A stretch of DNA of 64,000 bases, from the NCBI GenBank assembly GCA_963922455.1, contig CAWUIO010000013.1, positions 1-64,000 on the forward strand, in the 5' to 3' direction. The stretch is from CAWUIO01 sp963922455. Lineage in GTDB: Bacteria > Bacteroidota > Bacteroidia > Cytophagales > Microscillaceae. Positions 46,384 through 55,152 of this stretch are shown piece by piece; positions within the stretch are counted from its first letter, which is position 1, and each line of letters begins with the position of its first letter. The notes beneath the pieces are model-generated. The model was not told where the DNA came from, made no database searches, and saw only the letters and a list, made by a program, of their open reading frames with translations. Position numbers and translations under genes: made by a program.

Positions 46384-46594
46384 TTTTTAAGAGCAGAGAA
46401 GCGAGAAGAGAGACAAGATTGAAATTGGGAACCGGGACATGGGAGCCGGGAGGCAGGACAAGAATAGAGCGTTTATACCATAAGCCGTGAATTTTGAGTA
46501 GGTCTTTCATACTCGGGCAAAAAGTTTAGCCCTCCATCATTTCAATTAAAAAAAACAATCATACTATTTCTTAATCAATTTACTAAATTTAAGT

Positions 46595-47173
46595 ATGGAA
46601 GCTATAAACCAAGAAAAAAACAAGTATTCGCCAGCTCAATACCTAGCCCTAGAAGAACGGGCTGTCCATAAAAGTGAATACCACAATGGGCAAATTTTGG
46701 CCATGTCTGGAGGTACCCTAAACCATAGCCTCATAAGCGCTAATATGATTGGAGTCTTGAGAAATGCCCTCAAAGGACAAGCTTGCCGGGTATTGGATAG
46801 TAATTTGAAGGTTTATATTGAGCAAGCAAACCATTTTGTTTATCCAGATGGGATGGTCATATGTGATGCCCCCATTTTTTTTGAGGAAAGAAAAGATGTG
46901 ATACAAAACCCCATCCTAGTTGTAGAAGTACTTTCAGACTCTACCGAGGCGTATGATCGTAGTGACAAATTTCAACGATACATGTCTTTGCCTTCTTTTC
47001 AAGAATATGTCTTGATAAATCAAAAGAAAAAAAAAATAGAAGTGTTCTACCGCCAAGACGAAAAACAATGGATATACCGGGTGTATCAAGAGCCAGACAC
47101 CCACGTGTTTTTGAACTCGCTGCACCTTCACTTGGAAGTCGTAGAAATATATGATAAAGTAAGCTGGGATTAG
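46595..47173 (+). CDS. Uma2-family (DUF820) putative endonuclease
   Basis: 192 residues with the DUF820 PD-(D/E)XK-like core. KSEYHNGQILAMSGGTLNH gives the first glutamate and the following His-Ser region, VYPDGMVICD gives the metal-binding aspartate, and ILVVEVLSDSTEAYDRSDK gives the Glu-x-Leu-Ser catalytic stretch. The C-terminal LINQKKKKIEVFYR is the last family motif. These proteins are abundant in Cyanobacteria and some Bacteroidota and may be mobile nucleases; no experiment fixes their role. Repeat J lies before it and repeat K after it, so it is enclosed by two copies. Confidence 0.9.
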   Translation: MEAINQEKNKYSPAQYLALEERAVHKSEYHNGQILAMSGGTLNHSLISANMIGVLRNALKGQACRVLDSNLKVYIEQANHFVYPDGMVICDAPIFFEERKDVIQNPILVVEVLSDSTEAYDRSDKFQRYMSLPSFQEYVLINQKKKKIEVFYRQDEKQWIYRVYQEPDTHVFLNSLHLHLEVVEIYDKVSWD

Positions 47174-47333
47174 GTATGTAAAAATACCATTGGATAAAGA
47201 TCCCCCATATACTTGAAAACAGGTCCCTTCGGGATGACAAGAGGTACATAATCAATTCTCCGGCATATGATTCCCCTAGTATCTCAGTTTAGTCAGTCTC
47301 TCCTCTCTATTCTCAGCTCTCTCCTCTCAAAAA

Positions 47334-47464
47334 GGCTTAGGGATAGAGCGGCCTGTTTGAGCCCGTAATGGCTTCGTGGGGAGCAGGCGAGTAGCGAAAG
47401 CCCGACCCTCGCCGGGCACTCATATACAAGTTACCTCCCATGGGCAGCGGCGAGGGGAAGCCCC
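47334..47464 (-). repeat. 130-bp structured repeat, copy K
   Basis: Ends GGCTT/AAGCC; inner stem CCCTCGC/GCGAGGG. Read in the sense of the ABC ATPase gene, 44 bases past its stop at 47509. A purine tract (GAGAGGAGAGAGCTGAG) follows on the same sense. Gap 47174-47333 shows nothing else. Confidence 0.92.
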
Positions 47465-47508
47465 CGGCCTTCCTTCCCCTTCTACCATACTATCTTCTTT
47501 ATGCAAGT

Positions 47509-48216
47509 TTAACCGGCCGCGTTTTGGCTCTGGGGGCGTCCTTCGGGCTTGTGTTCGCTTACAATCTGGCCATCAAATAAGTTGATGATGCGGTGGGCAT
47601 ACTCGGCATCGTACTTGGAGTGAGTTACCATTACGATGGTAGTGCCTTTTTGATTTAAGTCGGTAAGCAAGCTCATCACTTCCTCCCCGTTTTTGGAGTC
47701 TAAGTTACCCGTCGGCTCATCCGCCAGGATAAGGTCGGGATTGGCAATGACGGCCCGGGAAATGGCCACCCTTTGCTGCTGCCCTCCGGATAGTTGCTGG
47801 GGGAAGTGCTTTTTCCGGTGCATGATCTGCATCTGGCTCATAATGGCTTCTACTCGTTTTTTGCGCTCCGAACCCGGAACTTTCAAATAGATAAGGGGTA
47901 GCTCAATATTTTCAAATACAGTCAGTTCATCGATCAAGTTAAAGCTCTGAAAGACGAAACCGATATGGGCTTTACGGATATCGGCCCGTTGGCGCTCGGT
48001 AGATCGGCTAATTTCCCGGTCTAGGAAGTGGAACTCGCCACCAGAGGGGTTATCCAACAAACCGACAATGTTGAGCAAGGTAGACTTACCACAACCCGAG
48101 GGGCCCATAATGGCCACAAACTCCCCGCGTTCAATTTGTAAGTTGACCCCATTGAGGGCTGTCGTCTCGATTTCGTCGGTGGTGTATATTTTGGTCAGGT
48201 CTTTTGTCTTAATCAT
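47509..48216 (-). CDS. ABC transporter ATP-binding protein (MacB/LolD type)
   Basis: 235 residues, one ATPase domain. Walker A is [12 protein letters not shown], the Q-loop is [11 protein letters not shown], the signature is [14 protein letters not shown], Walker B is [12 protein letters not shown], and the switch histidine is in VMVTHSKYD. The [13 protein letters not shown] version and length match MacB, LolD and FtsE relatives that drive mechanotransmission exporters. The adaptor gene lies 62 bases upstream, but no permease with the matching fold is found in the window. Repeat K follows the stop. Confidence 0.95.
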   Translation of the reverse strand: MIKTKDLTKIYTTDEIETTALNGVNLQIERGEFVAIMGPSGCGKSTLLNIVGLLDNPSGGEFHFLDREISRSTERQRADIRKAHIGFVFQSFNLIDELTVFENIELPLIYLKVPGSERKKRVEAIMSQMQIMHRKKHFPQQLSGGQQQRVAISRAVIANPDLILADEPTGNLDSKNGEEVMSLLTDLNQKGTTIVMVTHSKYDAEYAHRIINLFDGQIVSEHKPEGRPQSQNAAG

Positions 48217-48278
48217 GGCTTAATGTGTTTTTTTGGCAATGGTTTGGAAAATAATAAATATAGGTTGTAAATCAGTAA

Positions 48279-49526
48279 TTAGTCTTTCAAGATTAGGAGT
48301 TCATAAGGCTCGTAGCCTTCATAGGAAGAGACAACGACTTGCTCTCCGGGTTGCAGTCCTTCCAATACTTCGTAGTATCGGGGATTTTGTCGGCCAATTT
48401 TGATATCGCGTCTAGTGGCCCGGCCGTCTGATCCTACGACAAAGACCCAATTCCCTCCGGTAGTGTTGTAGAAGCCTCCCCGAGGAATGAGAATAGCTTG
48501 GCGGGAGTCGCTTAGTTGCAGGCTAATTTGTAGGGTTTGCCCCCTTCGTATACCCTCAGGAGCTTTTGGTTCAAACTCTAGGTCTACCTGAAACTCTCCA
48601 CTTTCTACTTCGGGGTAGACTTTCTTTATGAGGAGGGCATAGGTTTTCCCGTTAAACTCAAATTCACCCGGAAGCTCAGGGTAAATTTTTGAAATATAAT
48701 GCTCATCAATGCCCGCTCTTACCTTAAAGCCGTTTAAGACATCGATTTGCCCAATGTTTTCTCCCACCTGTTTGGCTTCTCCAATTTCGGCCCTTAAAGT
48801 AGAGAGCATGCCGTCTACGGGGGCTACGATGTATAAATTATCGAGCGTGTTTTGAGACAGGTCCAGGTTATTCTGCATCCGGCGTATGGATTCATCCAGT
48901 TGGTGGATTCTTTGCACCCGTAATTGCCTATCTTGGGTAAGCGAGCGTTGCCCCAGGGCATGTCTTTGTTTTTGGTAATCAAAATTATCCTTAGACGCTT
49001 GAAAAACTTCCTGGGAGACCATATTGGTTTTGATCAATTCCTGATTTCGGATATACTCTCTTTCGGCCGCTTTAAGTTGAAAATCAACATCGGCCAAGTT
49101 GTTAAGGGTAAGAATCTCATTTTGCCGCATGTTGATATCAACTGTTTGGCGCTGGTTGATCAAGTCTAGGAGTTGAGACTCCCGGTTCATAAAGTCAAGC
49201 TGTAGGGTCGTATTGGCTAGTTTAAGTATCGTATCGCCTTTTTTGACCCGGCGTCCATCTTCTAGGTATTTTTTCTCAACAGTACCGCTCTCTATGATAT
49301 CCAAAAAATAAGTCCGTATGGGTAAGACGGTACCATCGATGGCGATAAATTCTCTAAAAGGTCCTTCGGTTACTTCGGAGACGCCAATTTTTTCACGGGA
49401 TACGTTCAGTCGGGATTGGGTGTCACTCAACAAGCGGTATCCTACAAACAAAATTCCTAGTCCGACCGCAGCGATGGTCACAATGCGGCGGGTAGTCCAT
49501 TTTTTCTTTTCAATTACTCGGTCCAT
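48279..49526 (-). CDS. HlyD/MacA-type periplasmic adaptor
   Basis: 415 residues. One N-terminal membrane helix (IVTIAAVGLGILFVGYRLL) is followed by a beta-barrel region (EFIAIDGTVLPIRTYFLDI). Next comes the lipoyl half (LEDGRRVKKGDTILKLANT), a long coiled-coil hairpin (about 115-215, LAEREYIRNQELIKTNMVSQ-like), and the second lipoyl half (LYIVAPVDGMLSTLRAEIGEA). The C-terminal part has VYPEVESGEFQVDLEF and GRQNPRYYEVLEGLQPGEQVVV. It bridges an inner-membrane exporter to an outer-membrane channel. Partner is the ATPase at 47509; a sigma-54 regulator pair is divergent and may control it. Confidence 0.92.
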   Translation of the reverse strand: MDRVIEKKKWTTRRIVTIAAVGLGILFVGYRLLSDTQSRLNVSREKIGVSEVTEGPFREFIAIDGTVLPIRTYFLDIIESGTVEKKYLEDGRRVKKGDTILKLANTTLQLDFMNRESQLLDLINQRQTVDINMRQNEILTLNNLADVDFQLKAAEREYIRNQELIKTNMVSQEVFQASKDNFDYQKQRHALGQRSLTQDRQLRVQRIHQLDESIRRMQNNLDLSQNTLDNLYIVAPVDGMLSTLRAEIGEAKQVGENIGQIDVLNGFKVRAGIDEHYISKIYPELPGEFEFNGKTYALLIKKVYPEVESGEFQVDLEFEPKAPEGIRRGQTLQISLQLSDSRQAILIPRGGFYNTTGGNWVFVVGSDGRATRRDIKIGRQNPRYYEVLEGLQPGEQVVVSSYEGYEPYELLILKD

Positions 49527-49938
49527 AGGTTATATCATTATAAACGTTTCCTTGGATTTTCCAGGTGTTTCCTTGTGGATGCACAAGGTTTTGGTTTTTC
49601 TTTTATTCACTATCAGCCAATTTGCATACCATAATTACACCCTTCTGATCTTCAAGCATTTACAGATAGGCACTTTTGGGTCAAAGACGAGATTGTTCGC
49701 TGGAATGACAAATCCTGTCCGCAAACGGACGCTTTTTATTTAGGTTTTTGTTCGCAGATGAACTCAAAAAACTTTATATTTTCAATTTCTCGGGGTACAG
49801 TAGATATCAAAATAGTAAAATTAGGCTCATTTTCCCCTTTTTAGGTCCTTTTGGGGGTATGGGCCAAGATCCCATGAAAACGGGTTTGGGGGACTGGTAC
49901 GAATTTAGGATTAAGCATCACAAATAATATATATAACC

Positions 49939-51318
49939 ATGGACGAACCAAAAATAGGCAAAGTATTGATTGTAGATGATGATGAGGATATCTTACTGGC
50001 CGCGAAGATGCTTTTAAAGCGTAAAGCCTCGGCCGTAACCATTGAGAAAAACCCCAAAAAGATACCCTTTCTCCTCAATCACGATACCTATGATGTCATC
50101 TTGCTGGATATGAACTTCAGCGAGGATACTACGAGTGGTAAGGAAGGTATCTATTGGCTCAAAGAAATAATGGCCCGCGAGCCCGAAGCAGTGGTGATCA
50201 TGATCACGGCTTACGGAGATGTCGAGACTGCTGTAGAAACCCTTAAGCTAGGTGCGACCGACTTTGTCTTAAAACCCTGGCAAAATGAAAAACTGATTGC
50301 AACCTTGTCGGCCGCTCAAAAACTCAAGAAGTCATTCAAAGAAGTCAAAAACCTAAAAGCAAGCAAGGAGAGACTGGTGCAAGATATGAACCAGCCTTTT
50401 GAGGAAATGTTGGGAAATAGCCAGGCGATGCAACACGTACGGAACATAATCCAGAAAGTAGCCAAGACCGATGCCAACATCTTGATCTTAGGGGAAAATG
50501 GAACCGGGAAAGAATTGGTAGCCCGGGCCGTACACCGCAACTCCCAAAGGGTAAATAAAGATTTTATCAATGTAGATATGGGGGCCATCAGCGAGTCCTT
50601 GTTTGAAAGTGAGCTATTTGGCTACAAAAAAGGAGCCTTCACCGATGCCAAGGAAGACCGGGCCGGCCGCTTCGAGATTGCCAACAAGGGCACCCTCTTC
50701 TTGGACGAAATTGGGAACCTCTCGCTAAATTTACAAGCTAAGCTACTGGCCGTTTTGCAAAACCGAGAAATTAAACCCTTGGGGTCTAATAAAAAAGTAG
50801 CTATTGACATCCGTTTGATCTGTGCGACCAATATGCCTCTGGCCGAGATGGTACACGAACAGACTTTCCGTCAAGATTTGATGTACCGTATCAATACGGT
50901 AGAGATTCACTTACCGCCTTTACGCGATCGAGGAGAAGACATCTCCCTTTTGGCCGAACATTTTCTCAACCTTTACAGCAAAAAATATAAAAAACCTATA
51001 CGAAAACTTTCTGCAGCTACCTTAAACCGCTTAAACCGTTATCACTGGCCGGGCAATGTACGTGAATTACAGCACGCCATTGAGCGTGTAGTTATTCTTA
51101 GTGAAGGAAACAGCATACAAGCCGATGACTTTTTCTTCCTGAGCCACAAAAATGCTACAGATGGGGAAGCCTTAGACTCCCTCAACCTGGATGAGGTAGA
51201 AAAGACAGTCATCGAGAAAGCCCTGAAAAAACATCAAGGGAATATATCCAAAGCGGCCAAGGAACTGGGCCTCACCCGCGCGTCCTTATACCGACGACTT
51301 GAGAAATATGGTTTATAA
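49939..51318 (+). CDS. Sigma-54-dependent response regulator (NtrC type)
   Basis: 459 residues. Receiver domain 1-120 with D13-D15 and the phospho-acceptor D57 (VILLDMNF). The AAA+ domain has Walker [14 protein letters not shown] and Walker [11 protein letters not shown], and the sigma-54 contact loop reads GAFTDA instead of the classic GAFTGA. The Fis-type helix-turn-helix at the end is [23 protein letters not shown]. It activates sigma-54 promoters when phosphorylated. The kinase gene overlaps its stop by 11 bases. It is divergent from the HlyD/ABC genes, with 412 bases between; I found no convincing sigma-54 site there. Confidence 0.95.
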   Translation: MDEPKIGKVLIVDDDEDILLAAKMLLKRKASAVTIEKNPKKIPFLLNHDTYDVILLDMNFSEDTTSGKEGIYWLKEIMAREPEAVVIMITAYGDVETAVETLKLGATDFVLKPWQNEKLIATLSAAQKLKKSFKEVKNLKASKERLVQDMNQPFEEMLGNSQAMQHVRNIIQKVAKTDANILILGENGTGKELVARAVHRNSQRVNKDFINVDMGAISESLFESELFGYKKGAFTDAKEDRAGRFEIANKGTLFLDEIGNLSLNLQAKLLAVLQNREIKPLGSNKKVAIDIRLICATNMPLAEMVHEQTFRQDLMYRINTVEIHLPPLRDRGEDISLLAEHFLNLYSKKYKKPIRKLSAATLNRLNRYHWPGNVRELQHAIERVVILSEGNSIQADDFFFLSHKNATDGEALDSLNLDEVEKTVIEKALKKHQGNISKAAKELGLTRASLYRRLEKYGL

Positions 51319-52708
51319 AAATTATAAGCTTAATCTGCTGCTGCGGATTAGCTTTCTCCAGATATCGCTTTTGGGCCTGATCTGGCTAGTGCAATATCCT
51401 CAATACCTGGTTACGAGTATTGGCCTTGGAGGGCTGATTGTTTTTCAATTTGTCTCCCTGCTCAATTATGCTGACCGCACTAATCGGATGTTTGTTAAAT
51501 TTCTGGATGCTATCCGCTATGATGATTTTTCCCAAACCTACCACACACGAGGTTTGGGAAAATCTTTTGATGAGTTAAACCGAGAGTTTAATAAGGTGAT
51601 GAGCAAGTTCCGGGAAATTCGGGCCGAAAAAGAGGCCCAATACCACTACTTACGCACCTTAGTACAACACATTGGCACCGGACTATTGGTGTTTGATGCC
51701 AATGAGGAAGTCCAATTATATAATAATGCAGCCAAGCGCTTGATGGGTATCCCCCGTTTGCAATCCCTGGATCAGTTACTCGAGGATTTTCCTGAACTCA
51801 TCGTCTATACCCGGGAAAATCAAGCAGACGATCGCATTATGATTAAAGTCCAGCATCTGGAAGGGACAGCCAACCTGGCCATACGCAAAACGAGTTTAAA
51901 GCTAATCCAAGAAACCTTCACCATTCTATCTATCCAGGATATTCAAAACGAATTGGAAGATAAGGAAATGGAAGCCTGGCAAAACTTGATCCGGGTCTTA
52001 ACCCACGAAATCATCAATTCGGTTACGCCGATTGCTTCTTTATCGGCTACGATCAGTCAAGATTTGGGCTACTTAAAAGAAGATGCCCAAGCCCTCTTAG
52101 CCCAGGTAAATCACGCTGAAGAGGAATCACGTGAGGGCTCCGAGATGGAAGAGTCGCTCCACGATGTACACTTTGCCGTGCAAACCATCCAAAAACGCTC
52201 GGAAGGCTTGATTAAATTTGTGCGCGACTTCCGTAAACTGACGCGGATTCCTAAACCGCAGCTGGAAGACCTGGTCTTAGTAGATTTGGTAGAATCGGTT
52301 ATTTTCTTACAAAAAGAAGAGCTCAAAAAGCACGAGATTCAATTAAACCTGAGTATCATTCCGCCAGATGCCCACATCCGGGCCGACCGTGGCTTGATCG
52401 AGCAAGTGCTTATAAACCTCATCAAAAATGCCGTTCACGCGATGGAAGGAAGTGAACAGCGGCAATTAAACATCAAAGCCTATCCGGCGCAGGCTGGCCA
52501 AATTTGGATGGAGGTGAGTGACAATGGGAAGGGAATCGCCCCCGATGCGATGAAAAATATCTTTGTGCCATTCTTTACCACCAAACGCACCGGATCGGGG
52601 ATTGGGCTTAGTTTGTCTCGTCAAGTTATGCGTTTGCACGGGGGGAGCATTCACGTTCAGTCTACTCTGGGCACAGGAGCCACTTTTACGCTTAAATTTC
52701 TTACCTGA
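51308..52708 (+). CDS. NtrY-like sensor histidine kinase
   Basis: 466 residues from the ATG at 51308, which overlaps the end of the response regulator gene; a TTG nine bases upstream is less likely. Two membrane helices near residues 10-50 leave a very short outside loop, so it may sense something in the membrane or cytoplasm. A PAS-like segment follows ([21 protein letters not shown]). The phospho-histidine is H233 in [16 protein letters not shown]. The ATPase has N-box [21 protein letters not shown] and [14 protein letters not shown]. It phosphorylates the neighbouring regulator. Confidence 0.94.
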   Translation: MVYKNYKLNLLLRISFLQISLLGLIWLVQYPQYLVTSIGLGGLIVFQFVSLLNYADRTNRMFVKFLDAIRYDDFSQTYHTRGLGKSFDELNREFNKVMSKFREIRAEKEAQYHYLRTLVQHIGTGLLVFDANEEVQLYNNAAKRLMGIPRLQSLDQLLEDFPELIVYTRENQADDRIMIKVQHLEGTANLAIRKTSLKLIQETFTILSIQDIQNELEDKEMEAWQNLIRVLTHEIINSVTPIASLSATISQDLGYLKEDAQALLAQVNHAEEESREGSEMEESLHDVHFAVQTIQKRSEGLIKFVRDFRKLTRIPKPQLEDLVLVDLVESVIFLQKEELKKHEIQLNLSIIPPDAHIRADRGLIEQVLINLIKNAVHAMEGSEQRQLNIKAYPAQAGQIWMEVSDNGKGIAPDAMKNIFVPFFTTKRTGSGIGLSLSRQVMRLHGGSIHVQSTLGTGATFTLKFLT

Positions 52709-52983
52709 TTTTATTTTGGCTCTTTTATTTAAATTAACATTTTATATAATTTAATCTAGAGAAGCAATTCGGGCAAGTACTTTGCTGATAAATAAACAAG
52801 AGATACCCGCCTTAGTATCTTCGCGTTTAAAAATGTTTACTTAACTTTAAGATTGTAATAGGAAAGACAAATTACGGAGTCTGCCTATTAATATTAATTT
52901 TTGACAAAACTCTTTAAGCAATTTATCAGTATATTGTCTTAGGAGAAATGAATCCAAGCTAAGCTTATACCTATAGCCCTACA

Positions 52984-54651
52984 ATGCACACCTTTGATTC
53001 CAATCACATTCTAAAGAGCATTGAAAAAATTGCCCTTTCTTTCAAAGAATCTGAGCTTAAAGAACAAAATAAGCGCAATATTCTCATGAGCCTCAAGAAA
53101 GAGCTAGACATGGTGTGTAATTTTCTGCATTGTGACGAAGAAGAAGCCTGGCTCTTTTCGGTGATGTTTGCTATGAACATCAGCGGAAAAGATACCGATT
53201 TGGATAGTTTAACCCATTATCTTTCTTGCAATCCTTTCCTCATCGTGAGCTTTACCCCCATCTTAGATCGTTTGGTAAGCAAGCGCTTATTGATCAAGAA
53301 TACGGGCTACGATATGAAAGTGATTGCTACCCGCTTTCATGTTTCCAATTATATTTTTAACGCCATCTCGCTCAATAAAAAAATCCCTCGAAATAATCAT
53401 TTTGAAGATGTCTACGAGGTGATTGAGAAAATCAACGAGATGATCTGTGAGCGGGAGCGGAATAATATTTCTACCGACGAACTCTTTAATGAGGCTCTTG
53501 ACCTTTTGAGACGCGAAACCCGCTTTCCGCTCTTTCGGAAGATCCTCAATCTAAAATATTCTGACGACGACACCCTTTTACTGCTTTATCTCTGCTACTC
53601 CTTTGCCAATGATTCTAATGAAGCCGATATAGAGCGCTATGTGTATTACGTCTACGACTCCATGGGGAGTAAAATCCGGGCCAAAAAGAACTTGTTCTCC
53701 GGCCAGTCCCGTTTGATGGAAGATGATTTGGTATGCTTTGTGGATGACAGCTTTTATGGTGGCCGGGAAATGGCCTTGACCGATAAGGCTATCGATATGC
53801 TCTTTGCCGAAGACATGAGTGGCATTGAGAAAATGCGCTCCTTCAACCCGAAGCATTGCATCATTTTATCTCCCGACAAAACCCGGGAAACGCCCCTCTT
53901 TTTTAATGAAGAAGAAGCGCGACAAATAGATTTTCTAGATAAACTGCTAGAAAAATCAAATTACCAAAAGGCCATCCAGCGTTTCCAAGATTTAAACTAC
54001 CCATCGGGCATCACCATTCTTCTCTACGGAGCACCCGGTACGGGTAAAACCCAATTGGCCTACAACCTGGCGCGACAAAGTGGCCGGGTCTTGATGATGG
54101 TAGACATTGCCACCATTCGGGACAAATACGTGGGAGAATCTGAAAAACGCATCAAGCAGGTTTTCAAAACCTACCAACAAGCCGCCGATTTTTACGAAAT
54201 GATCCCCATCCTGTTGTTCAATGAGTCGGATGCCCTGATTAGCAAGCGCTATGAGGTTTCCTCTAGTGTAGACCAGATGAACAATAGCATGCAAAATATC
54301 CTTTTACAAGAACTAGAAGATTTTAAAGGAATTTTAATTGCCACTTCCAACCTGGACCTGAATCTAGACAGTGCCTTTGAGAGAAGGTTTTTGTATAAAG
54401 TCCGCTTTGAGAAGCCCAACGAAACCACTCGTTTTGAAATTTGGAAAACCAAAATCCCGGAGCTTCGAGAAGAAGACGCTCTCCAACTTTCTAACGACTT
54501 CCAACTCACGGGCGGCCAAATAGATAATGTATCCCGAAAGTACCATCTCACCCATATTCTAGACGATTCGGCCTTGGACCTTCATAACCTAAGGGATCTC
54601 TGTGAGCGGGAGTACTTTGGCAATCAACCCAGCAATCCTCCAGGTTTTTAA
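52984..54651 (+). CDS. AAA+ ATPase with unknown N-terminal domain
   Basis: 555 residues. Residues 1-310 are a helical region of no family I know (acidic and Cys-poor, with DEEEAWLFSVMFAMNISGKD). Residues ~330-550 are an AAA core: Walker A LYGAPGTGKTQLAY, then VGESEKRIKQVFKTY. Walker B reads ILLFNESDALI, with Asn in place of the usual Asp before Glu, as in a known class of bacterial AAA proteins with LLFNEAD. The arginine finger region is LDSAFERRFLYKVRF. Cytoplasmic. It has no operon partner; repeat copies L and M follow. Role unknown, perhaps a protein-remodelling machine. Confidence 0.9.
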   Translation: MHTFDSNHILKSIEKIALSFKESELKEQNKRNILMSLKKELDMVCNFLHCDEEEAWLFSVMFAMNISGKDTDLDSLTHYLSCNPFLIVSFTPILDRLVSKRLLIKNTGYDMKVIATRFHVSNYIFNAISLNKKIPRNNHFEDVYEVIEKINEMICERERNNISTDELFNEALDLLRRETRFPLFRKILNLKYSDDDTLLLLYLCYSFANDSNEADIERYVYYVYDSMGSKIRAKKNLFSGQSRLMEDDLVCFVDDSFYGGREMALTDKAIDMLFAEDMSGIEKMRSFNPKHCIILSPDKTRETPLFFNEEEARQIDFLDKLLEKSNYQKAIQRFQDLNYPSGITILLYGAPGTGKTQLAYNLARQSGRVLMMVDIATIRDKYVGESEKRIKQVFKTYQQAADFYEMIPILLFNESDALISKRYEVSSSVDQMNNSMQNILLQELEDFKGILIATSNLDLNLDSAFERRFLYKVRFEKPNETTRFEIWKTKIPELREEDALQLSNDFQLTGGQIDNVSRKYHLTHILDDSALDLHNLRDLCEREYFGNQPSNPPGF

Positions 54652-54692
54652 CTAAAATTTCATAGACTTATTTTCCGGGCAGATTTTTTGGA

Positions 54693-54823
54693 GGGGCTTG
54701 CCTACGCTTTTGTCCGAGGGCTTTCCCTAGGCAAATAAGTGCCACGCGTAGGCCGGGCTTTCGCCACTCGCCAGCCACCCCACTGCCCACAGCGGGCTCA
54801 AACAGAGGCTCTATCCCTAAGCC
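54693..54823 (+). repeat. 130-bp structured repeat, copy L
   Basis: Ends GGCTT/AAGCC; inner stem GCCTACGC/GCGTAGGC, the most divergent pairing yet fully complementary. Read in the sense of the AAA+ gene, 41 bases past its stop. Its tail faces the tail of copy M, 125 bases away. Confidence 0.92.
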
Positions 54824-54948
54824 AAAGAAAGGAAGCGGAAGCCCACCCACCCAGCATCGGGAATTTTTAGAGCAGAGAACCAAGAGAAGGAATGCCCTTA
54901 GTGGGGCCTCCTCTCTCTTTACGGGCTTGTGTGTACTTGCTCATGAAA

Positions 54949-55078
54949 GGCTTAGGGATGGAGCGGCATGTTTGAGCTCGTGTAGGCCCTGCGGGTAAAG
55001 GCAGCGAGTAGCGAGAGCCCGGCCCGCGCCGGCACCCTCTTGCAAGTTACCCGGATTTTGTTGGCGCGGGCAAGCCCC
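54949..55078 (-). repeat. 130-bp structured repeat, copy M
   Basis: Ends GGCTT/AAGCC; inner stem GCCCGCGC/GCGCGGGC. Read in the sense of the YbjN gene, 74 bases past its stop, with that gene's terminator between. Forms a head-to-head pair with copy L. Between them lies only a purine-rich and then pyrimidine-rich stretch. Confidence 0.92.
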
Positions 55079-55101
55079 CGAATATTAGTGGCAATCCCAT
55101 G

Positions 55102-55131
55102 AAAAAACCCCAACCGGTCTCGGCTGGGGCG
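55102..55131 (-). terminator. Terminator of the YbjN gene
   Basis: On the minus strand, CCCCAGCCG / CGGTTGGGG (one mismatch) with a short loop, followed by T6. It lies 22 bases past the stop at 55153. Confidence 0.88.
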
Positions 55132-55152
55132 AAAATATCTTGAAGCAGGAAA

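Noticed and set aside
49527..49938. Sigma-54 promoter for the HlyD/ABC genes
   Set aside because: No GG-N10-GC element with the right spacing was seen on the minus strand.
52951..52965. Four-codon leader peptide ATG-AAT-CCA-AGC-TAA ahead of the AAA+ gene
   Set aside because: It has a GGAGAA motif before it but is too short to support, and no paired attenuator structure is visible.
5474..55078. CRISPR array or BIME/REP clusters
   Set aside because: The copies are 4-8 kb apart on average, single, 130 bp long and without spacers; no cas gene is present.
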